Shown here in pieces: positions 8,577 through 14,649 of a DNA stretch of 14,649 bases. Both the position numbers and the translations under genes were made by a program. Origin of the DNA: Pseudomonadota bacterium (GTDB lineage Bacteria > Pseudomonadota > Alphaproteobacteria > Rhizobiales > Devosiaceae); contig JAEYYP010000378.1 in the NCBI GenBank assembly GCA_023428425.1, positions 1-14,649 of the forward strand. Direction: 5' to 3'. The number at the start of each line of letters is the position of its first letter. The first letter of the stretch is position 1. Under the pieces are notes generated by a model, which ran no database searches, had not been told where the DNA came from, and saw only the letters and a list, made by a program, of their open reading frames with translations.

Positions 8577-8582
8577 GGAGGG
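8577..8582 (+). promoter_or_regulatory. Shine-Dalgarno GGAGGG that decides a GTG start
   Basis: GGAGGG lies 7 nt before the GTG at 8590. The nearby ATG at 8585 is out of frame and stops after five codons, so the GTG is the credible start. Confidence 0.6.
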
Positions 8583-8589
8583 TCATGCT

Positions 8590-8892
8590 GTGCGCCGGCT
8601 AACGAGCAGTGATGCTGCGGGGAGTCTCGACGAGATCATCGATGCCGCTCAACGCGACCCGATCGAGATACAGGGTGCCGACGGCCAGGTTGGCGTCATG
8701 ATTTCGCACGAGGCGCTCAAGAGTCTGGTGGGCCCAAACGCCGGCATCGACCGAGCCATGCTCGAACGGCTCATGGCGCGCAACATGGAGCGGTTTGGGA
8801 ACGTGTTCCGCTCGCTGGCAGAGTGGGAGGCTACCCACGAACCGCCAGCATCGGACTCCATCCCTACTCCGCCGCGGGGGCGCCGCGCTTGA
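8590..8892 (+). CDS. Orphan Phd/YefM-like antitoxin-fold protein
   Basis: The 100-residue product begins with a segment of Phd/YefM pattern. LTSSDAAGSLDEIIDAAQRD (4-23) resembles the helix pair at the start of these antitoxins, and PIEIQGADGQVGVMISHEAL (24-43) the beta hairpin with the usual hydrophobic spacing. Phd/YefM proteins bind their own operator and neutralise a partner toxin through the C-terminus. No toxin gene follows: the next gene is convergent, and the two reading frames overlap by 29 bp (8864-8892). Codon use is less G/C-biased at third positions than in the neighbours, a weak hint of later arrival. It starts only 35 nt after the terminator T tract, with no obvious promoter. 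The C-terminal half is unrecognised; it could be a solitary regulator. Confidence 0.68.
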   Translation: MRRLTSSDAAGSLDEIIDAAQRDPIEIQGADGQVGVMISHEALKSLVGPNAGIDRAMLERLMARNMERFGNVFRSLAEWEATHEPPASDSIPTPPRGRRA

Positions 8893-10756
8893 CGAAGGGG
8901 TCGTTGGCGACGCGGCGGGCCAGTTCCTCCACTTCGGAGGCTTCGCGCTGGCGGTTCCACATGTTGGCGTAGAGGCCGGCCTGCTGGAGCAGCTGGATGT
9001 GGTTGCCGCGCTCGGCGATCTGGCCGTTGCTGAGCACGATGATCTCGTCGGCGTTGACGATGGTGGAGAGACGGTGGGCGATGACCAGCGTCGTGCGGTT
9101 GGCGGAGACGAGGTCGAGCGCCGACTTGATCTCTTCCTCGGTCTTTGAATCGAGGGCCGAGGTCGCTTCGTCAAGGATGAGGATCGGCGGGCCCTTGAGG
9201 ATAGTGCGGGCGATGGCGACGCGCTGCTTCTCGCCGCCCGACAGCTTCAGGCCGCGCTCGCCGACCTGGGTGTCGTAGCCCTTGGGCAGGCTCTCGATGA
9301 ACTTGCCGATCTGCGCCAGCTCGGCGGCCCTGCGCACTTCCTCATCGGTGGCGTCCGGGCGGCCGTAGCGGATGTTGTAGGCGATGGTGTCGTTGAACAG
9401 CACCGTGTCCTGCGGGACCATGCCGATGGAGGCGCGGAGCGAGGCCTGAGTGACATCGCGCAGGTCCTGCCCGTCAATGGTCACGCGGCCTTCGATGACG
9501 TCGTAGAAGCGATAGAGCAGCCGCGAGATGGTGGACTTGCCGGCGCCCGAGGGGCCGACGACGGCGATGGTCTTGCCGGCGGGAACCTCGAAGCTGACGC
9601 CCTTCAGGATCGGGCGGTCGGCATCGTAGTGGAAATGCACATCCTCGAAGCGGATGACGGGGCCAGTGATGGCGAGCGGCTTCGCGCCGGGCTTGTCCTG
9701 TACCTCGGGGTCCTTGTCGAGGAGCTTGAACATCTCCTCGATGTCGGTGAGGCCCTGGCGGATTTCGCGATAGACGAAGCCGATGAAGTTCAGCGGCCGG
9801 TAGATCTGCATCAGGAAGGTGTTGAGCAGGACGAAGTCGCCGAGCGTCAGCTGGCCGTTCATCACACCCATCGCAGCCATCACCATGATGATGACCGTGC
9901 CGACGTAGAAGATCACTGCCTGGCCGAAGTTGAGGAAGCCGAGCGAGCTCCAGATCCGGATGGCGCTCTTTTCGTACTTCGCCATCGAGGCATCGAAGCG
10001 CGAGGCCTCCATCTTCTCGTTGGCGAAGTACTTCACCGTCTCGAAGTTGAGCAGGCTGTCGATGGCCTTGCCGTTGGCGTCGGTGTCGCTCTCGTTCATG
10101 TCGCGGCGAATGGCGATGCGCCAGTTCGAGGCCGCGATGGTGAACCACATGTAGAGCCAGATGGTGACGACCAGCACGCCGAGGTAGCTGACGCCGAAGA
10201 AGACGATGAACACCACGGCAGCGATGGCGAACTCGACGAAGGTCGGCGCCGTGTTGAGCATGGTGAAGCGGACGATCGCCTCGATGCCCTTCGTCCCGCG
10301 CTCGATGACACGGCTCAGCCCGCCGGTGCGGCGCGACAGGTGGAAGCGCAGCGACAGCCGGTGCAGGTGCTCGAAGGTCTGCAGCGCCAGCTTCCGGACG
10401 GCGTTCTGGCCGACCGAGGCGAAGAGCACGTCGCGCAGCTGCTGGAAGCCGGCGTCGATGATGTTGCCAACGCCATAGGCAATGACCAGCACGATGGGGA
10501 TGGCGATGCCCATCACCAGCGCGTTGTCCGGCGCGGTGCCATCGAGCGTGTCGATGATGCCCTTGTAGGCGAAGGGGACGAGCGTAGTCGCGACCTTGGA
10601 GACGAGCAGAGCGCCGACGGCCAGCAGCACGCGGAACTTCAGGTCCGGCCGGTCCTTCGGCCACATGTATTGCCAGAGGTTGGCGACAGTGCGCCCGAGA
10701 TTGGCTTCCGAGGCGTCCACCGTGGGACGCTTCGGCGCCTCGCCTTGCGATGACAT
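8864..10756 (-). CDS. Atm1-type ABC exporter (fused membrane and ATPase half-transporter)
   Basis: This 630-residue half-transporter works as a homodimer in the inner membrane. Six transmembrane helices (about 40-335) precede a nucleotide-binding domain (about 368-605). Motifs are Walker A GPSGAGKS (401-408), Q-loop at about Q449, signature LSGGEKQR (505-512), Walker B ILILDE (525-530) and H-loop AHRLST (H561). The segment LNFIGFVYREIRQGLTDIEE (322-341) and LNFGQ (275-279) are typical of Atm1/ABCB7 proteins. From memory of bacterial Atm1 structures, the Asn and Gln of LNxGQ line the glutathione site. Known relatives export glutathione-linked sulfur species or metal-thiol complexes. The start is ATG 10756: the frame stays open far upstream, but that part overlaps the ArsR gene out of frame. 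ATG and ArsR stop share one base (TGATG), so translation is coupled. Confidence 0.93.
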   Translation of the reverse strand: MSSQGEAPKRPTVDASEANLGRTVANLWQYMWPKDRPDLKFRVLLAVGALLVSKVATTLVPFAYKGIIDTLDGTAPDNALVMGIAIPIVLVIAYGVGNIIDAGFQQLRDVLFASVGQNAVRKLALQTFEHLHRLSLRFHLSRRTGGLSRVIERGTKGIEAIVRFTMLNTAPTFVEFAIAAVVFIVFFGVSYLGVLVVTIWLYMWFTIAASNWRIAIRRDMNESDTDANGKAIDSLLNFETVKYFANEKMEASRFDASMAKYEKSAIRIWSSLGFLNFGQAVIFYVGTVIIMVMAAMGVMNGQLTLGDFVLLNTFLMQIYRPLNFIGFVYREIRQGLTDIEEMFKLLDKDPEVQDKPGAKPLAITGPVIRFEDVHFHYDADRPILKGVSFEVPAGKTIAVVGPSGAGKSTISRLLYRFYDVIEGRVTIDGQDLRDVTQASLRASIGMVPQDTVLFNDTIAYNIRYGRPDATDEEVRRAAELAQIGKFIESLPKGYDTQVGERGLKLSGGEKQRVAIARTILKGPPILILDEATSALDSKTEEEIKSALDLVSANRTTLVIAHRLSTIVNADEIIVLSNGQIAERGNHIQLLQQAGLYANMWNRQREASEVEELARRVANDPFVKRGAPAAE

Positions 10757-11079
10757 CAGACCAGCTCTTTTATGGGGGCGGGTTCGGCCGAAAGGCCGTC
10801 GAAGAGGCCGGAACAGGCAGAGCCGAACTGGGCCAGCCGGTCGGTCCGGAGCTTGTAGCAGTTGCGGGTGCCCTTGGCGTGCCGCTCGACCAGGCCCGCA
10901 TCGAGCAGCACCTTGATGTGCTGCGATACGGTGGACTGCGCGAGAGGCAGCTTCTGGGTCACATCGGTGCAGCAACAATCGCTCTCGCGCTGCGCGAGGA
11001 TGCGCAGGATGCTGAGCCGCACGGGGTGGCCGAGCGCCCGCATAAGGTTCGCGATGTCGTCGTCCACCAGCGTATCCAT
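10756..11079 (-). CDS. ArsR/SmtB family repressor with a Cys-Cys-Cys motif
   Basis: This 107-residue winged-helix repressor is co-transcribed with the Atm1-type exporter. The fold is clear from ALGHPVRLSILRILAQRE (15-32), LPLAQSTVSQHIKVLLDAGL (44-63, recognition helix) and the wing VERHAKGTRNCYKL (64-77). Cysteines sit at 35-37 (SDCCCTD), 74 and 89. The triplet lies where ArsR-type sensors carry their CxC arsenic site, just before the recognition helix, so sensing of metals, metalloids or reactive sulfur is plausible. I chose ATG 11079 (MDTLVDDD) because it gives the usual family N-terminus; a TTG at 11136 would add 19 residues but has no ribosome site. No clear Shine-Dalgarno precedes 11079 either (CTTTGACG), so a very short leader is possible. 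Upstream of it is a 108-bp gap. Confidence 0.9.
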   Translation of the reverse strand: MDTLVDDDIANLMRALGHPVRLSILRILAQRESDCCCTDVTQKLPLAQSTVSQHIKVLLDAGLVERHAKGTRNCYKLRTDRLAQFGSACSGLFDGLSAEPAPIKELV

Positions 11080-11187
11080 CGTCAAAGAGCGATAAAAGAA
11101 GGGGTGGACGAACGCAAGGCAAAACGACCTGCCCAAGGAGGCAGTTGTGCGTTGGCAGGCCAGGTCCCGTCGTCAGGCACTTCGCCC

Positions 11188-12291
11188 CTACAAGAACCCC
11201 GCCAGCCTGGAATAACGGCGCTTGCCGATCCGACGCCGAATGTCGTCGAGCACCGGCTCGAAGATGGGGCCGTGCGCGACCTGCGGCCCGCGTATGGTGG
11301 TGCCGACATTCACCTCCACCATGACCGGCTGGCCACTGGTATCGATCGCTGCGTCCCAGGTGCCGAAATCGATCCACGGGGTCCGGCGGTGCGCCTCGAG
11401 CAGAGCGGCGCGGACGGCGGCGAAGCCGGGGATGCGGTGGCCTGCGAGGCGTATCCCCGAGTCGGGATGGGCCTGGTAGCGGCGATGCTTGATGTCGTAG
11501 CCCACCGGTTGCAGCGTGCCGTCGTCAGCGATGCCGCAGAACAGGCCGCCGGCGCCGGTATTGTCGACGGCTTGTCCGGCCCGCCCAATCCGAAGCATGG
11601 CAGCGAGCGGGAGGATGTCACCGGCGAGGGTGCGATAACTGATGAAGCGAATGGTGTTGACCGAACTGGGATTGAGCGCCGCCAGATCAGGATGCTGCAC
11701 GATGGGCATTTGGATGATGGCGTCGGTACGGACCTCGAGTTCGGCTCCGAGCGCCTTGGGGGTGACCAAGGCGAGGCCCTTGCCGCTGCCAGTGATCCGG
11801 CTGGGCTTGACCACGAGCAGCGCGTCGACAGGCGCCTGACGGACAATCTCGGCGAGCGTTGTGGGAGCGAAGTGCCGATCGAGCAGGCGGCCATCCATCA
11901 GACGGCCGACCGTTGTGGGCAGCGGTGGCCAAGCGGAGATCAGGTCGAAGTGGTTCTTGTCCTGCAGGATGGTGACCCGGCTCGCCGGATTCATCACCGG
12001 CAGGACAAGCGCGTAGAAGATGTCCGAGGGCAGGTAGTATGGCGATGCTCGGCCGTTGCTGCTCGCGTAGAACTCGTGCCAGCCTAGGTCGCGGTAGCCC
12101 CCCACCAGGCTGTCGACGAAGACAAGAGCCTCGCGCCTGGTCGTCTCGTCAAGCTTTGCGCCGCCCGGAAGGCGTGAGAGACGGTACCGGTGCAGGCCGG
12201 CGAGCCGCCAGATTTCATAGCGCCGCTTCGCGCGCGCCACCGCGGGCCGCAACTTCTCGATGATGCCCAAGCCATCCCCCTGCCCGCCCAT
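11188..12291 (-). CDS. Sugar-transfer-associated ATP-grasp domain protein
   Basis: The 367-residue protein matches the 'sugar-transfer associated ATP-grasp' family, which often lies beside cell-surface polysaccharide genes and is thought to ligate a carboxylate to an amine or thiol with ATP. An N-terminal helical region (about 1-100) precedes the ATP-grasp core: VVKPSRITGSGKGL (160-173, ATP-binding Lys and flexible Gly loop), LNPSSVNTIRFISY (206-219), AVDNTGAGGLFCGI (241-254) and TWDAAIDTSGQPVMVEVNVG (311-330, Mg-binding Asp, Glu and Asn). The substrate is unknown. The longest form starts at ATG 12291 but lacks a ribosome site. AGGGGG lies 5 nt before an in-frame TTG at 12270 (residue 8), which may be the true start. 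It follows the LysM gene by 49 nt on the same strand, so the two are probably co-transcribed. Confidence 0.85.
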   Translation of the reverse strand: MGGQGDGLGIIEKLRPAVARAKRRYEIWRLAGLHRYRLSRLPGGAKLDETTRREALVFVDSLVGGYRDLGWHEFYASSNGRASPYYLPSDIFYALVLPVMNPASRVTILQDKNHFDLISAWPPLPTTVGRLMDGRLLDRHFAPTTLAEIVRQAPVDALLVVKPSRITGSGKGLALVTPKALGAELEVRTDAIIQMPIVQHPDLAALNPSSVNTIRFISYRTLAGDILPLAAMLRIGRAGQAVDNTGAGGLFCGIADDGTLQPVGYDIKHRRYQAHPDSGIRLAGHRIPGFAAVRAALLEAHRRTPWIDFGTWDAAIDTSGQPVMVEVNVGTTIRGPQVAHGPIFEPVLDDIRRRIGKRRYSRLAGFL

Positions 12292-12340
12292 GGTTAGTGA
12301 AAAGGATGGAGAAGGGCAACGTGGCCGTCGCGGGTCGCGC

Positions 12341-14203
12341 CTACTCGTCGTCGTAGACCAGCGGCAGATCGAACACCTGGCCGGGATAAATGCGGCCGGG
12401 CCGGGCGATCAGGTCGCGGTTGGCGCGGAAGATGGTTCGGTAGTGGACGCCCCTGCCATAGAAGCGGTGGGCGATGTCCCACAGGGTGTCGCCGCGACGG
12501 ATGATGGCCTTACCCGAAACGAAGCGGCCGGCCCCCGGATCGCCGATCGGGACCGCGCGCAGCACGGCGAGAGGTGCCACCTCTTCCGCCGGTAGCGCGA
12601 ACCGAGCGACAATGGCCGGGGCTTTGAGAGTTGTCCCCAGGATGAGCACACTACCGGCAGCCTCGTCCGCCGGCAGGGTTTCGATGGAGGCATCTGCGGC
12701 AGACCCCAGGATGGTGACTGAGGGGGTCTCTCCAACCGGGACGATAGGAACGATCGGTGGCAGGTCGACGGCTGGCGACGGTGTGACCGTGTCCTCGGCC
12801 GGAGGGTCGACCGGCGGTTGATCAGCGGCGACCGCCTCCGCTGACGGAACGGCGTCAAGCTCGGTGCCGGGTGCAGGTGCGACGACTTCTTCTGCCGCCG
12901 AGGGGCCGAGCGGACCGTCGAAAACGATACTGGCCTCGTCGAGGAGGCGGCCAGTCAACGGGTCGAGCGCTTCCACCTTCAGCACCTGCTGCCCCTCGGC
13001 GAGCAGGTCCGTGCCTTCGATGAGCCAGCGGCCACCTTCGACGGGGCTGACACCGACAGGAAGGCCATCGACGTAGAGCCGCATGGTGGCGCCGGCCGGA
13101 CCGTTGCCCGCGATGAAGTTGCCGTCGCCGTCTATCTCGACGGCGTCGATGGTCGCGGCAAGGACAGGGCCAACTCGTTCAGGTGCCGGTTCCGCGGGGG
13201 GCACCGGGTCGATGGCTGCAACGGCGGATTCCGTGGTCCCGGGCTGCGCCGCCTCTGTATCGGGCTCGATCGCGACTTCGGGTAGCGGGGCGGGCGCGGC
13301 TTGAAGCTCGGGCTCGGGCTGCTCGATCGGCGCCTCCGCTGACGAGATGGTGAGCGAGGATTCCGGCTCGGGTTCGACGACGGAAGCGGGATCCGTGTCG
13401 GCGGCTGTGGTCGCGAGGGCCGGCGGCGTTTCAGGCAGCGGGGCGGGCATGGGTGGCATGAACCACGGAACGACCGTCACCGGCGCCGGCCCGGCGTCCA
13501 CTTCGACGGGCGTTTCGACCGCCAGCGCGGTGATGATCCGGTCGATCGGGGCATCTTCGAGAACACTTGCCGCGGGCGGCGTGTCGATATCGGCCGGGTC
13601 TTCGACCTGCGCTTCGACCGCAGGCTCGGTCGCGGGCGCGATCTCTGGCGCGACGTCGGGCAACCCGGCCGTGGCGACCTCCTCCGGGACGGCTGCGATA
13701 GTCGGCGGCGTGGCGGGAGGTGTCTCGATCTCGGCTGGTTCCTCGACCTGCGCTTCGACGGTGGGCTCGCTCTCCGGCTCCAGGTCGGGCGCGGCGGCAG
13801 GCACCTCAGGCGTGGCGACGACATCCGGAACGGCTGCGACCCTCGGCGGCGCGGCGGGGGAAGCGATGGGCTTCTCTGGGCTGGGCGGAACGAGCGACCG
13901 GCTGGGTTCGACGCCGGGCTTGGGGACCGGGGCCTCGGCCACGATCATATCCGGTGGCGGATCGGCAGGTGCGGCGTCGGTGGCGACAGGACGTGTTGCT
14001 TCCAACTGCGCTGGAGCATCAGGCTCGAGCCGGAGATCAAATCGATCGTCGACGAGGCCGCGAATGCAGGTCAGCAAGCCGCGATCGTCACCGTTGCAGG
14101 CGTTCACGGCCGGAGCGGCGAGCACCACCAGCATGACGAGCAGCGTCGCCCCCGCGGCCCCGAGGGTCAGCAGCAGTGGTCCGCGATCGGCTATACGGCC
14201 CAG
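12341..14203 (-). CDS. LysM-domain envelope protein with Pro/Ala/Glu-rich linker, probable CTG start
   Basis: This is a predicted periplasmic, membrane-anchored protein that would bind peptidoglycan through a C-terminal LysM domain. From CTG 14203 it has 620 residues: a signal anchor (about 9-35, ending PAVNA before C36), the motif CNGDDRGLLTCIRGLVDDRF common in rhizobial LysM proteins, and a long disordered Pro/Ala/Glu-rich linker (about 55-343) holding a 47-residue tandem repeat. An Ig-like beta domain follows (about 346-430, around FIAGNGPAGATMRLYVDGLP), then a second linker, then LysM (about 568-616, RRGDTLWDIAHRFYGRG onward). The first in-frame ATG is 14134; using it cuts the anchor in half and leaves no good ribosome site. 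The gene begins 40 nt after the cimA stop and precedes the ATP-grasp gene, suggesting an operon. Confidence 0.85.
   Translation of the reverse strand: MGRIADRGPLLLTLGAAGATLLVMLVVLAAPAVNACNGDDRGLLTCIRGLVDDRFDLRLEPDAPAQLEATRPVATDAAPADPPPDMIVAEAPVPKPGVEPSRSLVPPSPEKPIASPAAPPRVAAVPDVVATPEVPAAAPDLEPESEPTVEAQVEEPAEIETPPATPPTIAAVPEEVATAGLPDVAPEIAPATEPAVEAQVEDPADIDTPPAASVLEDAPIDRIITALAVETPVEVDAGPAPVTVVPWFMPPMPAPLPETPPALATTAADTDPASVVEPEPESSLTISSAEAPIEQPEPELQAAPAPLPEVAIEPDTEAAQPGTTESAVAAIDPVPPAEPAPERVGPVLAATIDAVEIDGDGNFIAGNGPAGATMRLYVDGLPVGVSPVEGGRWLIEGTDLLAEGQQVLKVEALDPLTGRLLDEASIVFDGPLGPSAAEEVVAPAPGTELDAVPSAEAVAADQPPVDPPAEDTVTPSPAVDLPPIVPIVPVGETPSVTILGSAADASIETLPADEAAGSVLILGTTLKAPAIVARFALPAEEVAPLAVLRAVPIGDPGAGRFVSGKAIIRRGDTLWDIAHRFYGRGVHYRTIFRANRDLIARPGRIYPGQVFDLPLVYDDE
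13553..13834 (-). repeat. Two-copy 141-bp (47-residue) tandem repeat inside the LysM protein gene
   Basis: Two adjacent in-frame units (13694-13834 and 13553-13693) encode similar segments. EPTVEAQVEEPAEIETPPA in the first corresponds to EPAVEAQVEDPADIDTPPA in the second, and AVPDVVAT to AVPEEVAT. The DNA shares an identical TCGACCTGCGCTTCGAC core at a 141-bp offset. The copies have diverged mainly by conservative Glu/Asp changes, so the repeat is not recent. It lengthens the acidic linker that spaces the LysM domain from the membrane. Confidence 0.75.
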
Positions 14204-14208
14204 GCACG

Positions 14209-14214
14209 CCTCCT
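14209..14214 (-). promoter_or_regulatory. Shine-Dalgarno AGGAGG that points to a CTG start
   Basis: A perfect AGGAGG lies 5 nt before the in-frame CTG at 14203 on the minus strand. A GTG two codons away in another frame is only 1 nt from AGGAGG and leads into a frame unlike the LysM protein. Confidence 0.55.
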
Positions 14215-14243
14215 GTTGTCGAGGCTGACCCTGCGTCTCGCTC

Positions 14244-14649
14244 TCAGGCTGCCTCGGTTTTCATCAACTTATAGGTAATCGACTCGTAAAGCGCCTCAAA
14301 TGAGGCGTCGATGATGTTGGGGCTCACCCCGATGGTGTACCAGCGCTCGCCGGTGCCATCGCGGCTTTCGACCAGCACACGGGTGACCGCGCCCGTGCCG
14401 CCGTCGAGGATACGCACCTTGAAGTCGACCAGCTCGAGGTCGGCGATGCGGTCGGAGTAAACGCCGAGGTCCTTGCGCAGCGCGAGGTCGAGGGCGTTGA
14501 CCGGGCCGTTGCCTTCCGCGACCGACATCAGCCGCACGCCATCGACGACGATCTTCACGATCGCCTCGGTGACGGTGATCTGCTCGCCCGAGGCATTGTG
14601 CCGGCGCTCGACGGTGGTGCGATAGCTTTCGACATCGAAGAACTGCGGC
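14244..14649 (-). CDS. cimA: Citramalate synthase (CimA-like), C-terminal part only
   Basis: The last 134 residues of a LeuA-family acyltransferase lie here; the catalytic barrel is beyond the right edge. Citramalate synthase condenses pyruvate and acetyl-CoA to citramalate, the first step of a threonine-independent route to isoleucine. The visible part covers the end of the linker (PQFFDVESYRTTVERRHNAS) and the C-terminal allosteric dimer domain, with SVAEGNGPVNALDLALRKDL, YSDRIADLELVDFKVRILDG and the closing GERWYTIGVSPNIIDASFEA. This wording, with VSPNIIDASFEAL, matches the CimA/'2-isopropylmalate synthase/homocitrate synthase' group rather than LeuA. The stop at 14244-14246 is 40 nt from the start of the LysM gene, with no terminator between them. 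Confidence 0.9.
   Translation of the reverse strand, partial: PQFFDVESYRTTVERRHNASGEQITVTEAIVKIVVDGVRLMSVAEGNGPVNALDLALRKDLGVYSDRIADLELVDFKVRILDGGTGAVTRVLVESRDGTGERWYTIGVSPNIIDASFEALYESITYKLMKTEAA

Noticed and set aside
4996..8586. Very long minus-strand open frame (over 1190 codons) opposite the RND adaptor and permease genes
   Set aside because: Its composition is extremely rich in His, Arg and Asp with no recognisable domain, which is the usual antisense shadow of a GC-rich gene. The plus strand carries two clear family matches, ribosome sites and the terminator.
11121..11144. Possible minus-strand terminator (CTGCC/GGCAG stem followed by GTCGTTTT) between the ATP-grasp and ArsR genes
   Set aside because: The stem is only 5 bp and the T tract is short and offset. 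I could not call termination, so whether ArsR has its own transcript is left open.
10757..11377. N-terminal extension of the ABC exporter frame by 207 residues
   Set aside because: The extension overlaps the ArsR gene and the end of the ATP-grasp gene out of frame and looks like neither a membrane nor a cytosolic domain. The family length fits the ATG at 10756.
13347..14228. Plus-strand Ser/Gly/Ala-rich open frame of 293 codons opposite the LysM gene
   Set aside because: Low-complexity composition is the mirror of the Pro/Ala/Glu linker. The minus frame has a signal anchor, a LysM domain and a ribosome site.

Overview
The window looks like ordinary chromosome from a GC-rich alphaproteobacterium. 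It most resembles the Hyphomicrobiales (Rhizobiales), perhaps a Devosia-like genus. The basis is the high G+C at third codon positions, a propionyl-CoA carboxylase beta chain, a LysM protein of rhizobial style, a DUF2189 membrane protein and an Atm1-type exporter. The genus is inference. I see no insertion sequences, phage genes, tRNA, rRNA or CRISPR array, and the window is packed with genes.

Left third (1-3402): the 5' part of pccB runs off the left edge on the minus strand. Divergent from it is a small, highly charged 85-residue protein with its own Shine-Dalgarno and a strong terminator. Next come a DUF2189 multi-pass membrane protein, preceded by a perfect 18-bp inverted repeat, and cysQ (3'-phosphoadenosine 5'-phosphate phosphatase).

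Middle (3327-8554): a self-contained efflux operon reads PadR-type regulator, membrane-fusion protein, RND permease. It starts at a promoter overlapped by three ATAT elements spaced 15 bp apart, arranged as two overlapping CATAT-N11-ATATG dyads. It ends in a textbook bidirectional terminator. The regulator and adaptor are 13 nt apart, and adaptor and permease overlap by ATGA. No outer-membrane channel gene is present, so a TolC-like protein must come from elsewhere. An orphan Phd/YefM-like antitoxin gene follows, with a GTG start, and its tail overlaps the next, convergent gene.

Right half (8864-14649): everything is on the minus strand. In transcription order: the 3' end of a citramalate synthase (cimA) gene; a LysM envelope protein that probably starts at a CTG codon and carries a 47-residue tandem repeat; a sugar-transfer-associated ATP-grasp protein; a cysteine-rich ArsR-type repressor; and an Atm1-type ABC exporter whose start codon shares one base with the repressor stop (TGATG). 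The last two form a likely regulator-transporter unit for thiol or metal stress.

I found no clearly new multi-gene system. The best leads are the phased PadR operator, the CTG start of the LysM gene, the Cys-triplet ArsR/Atm1 pair and the orphan antitoxin.
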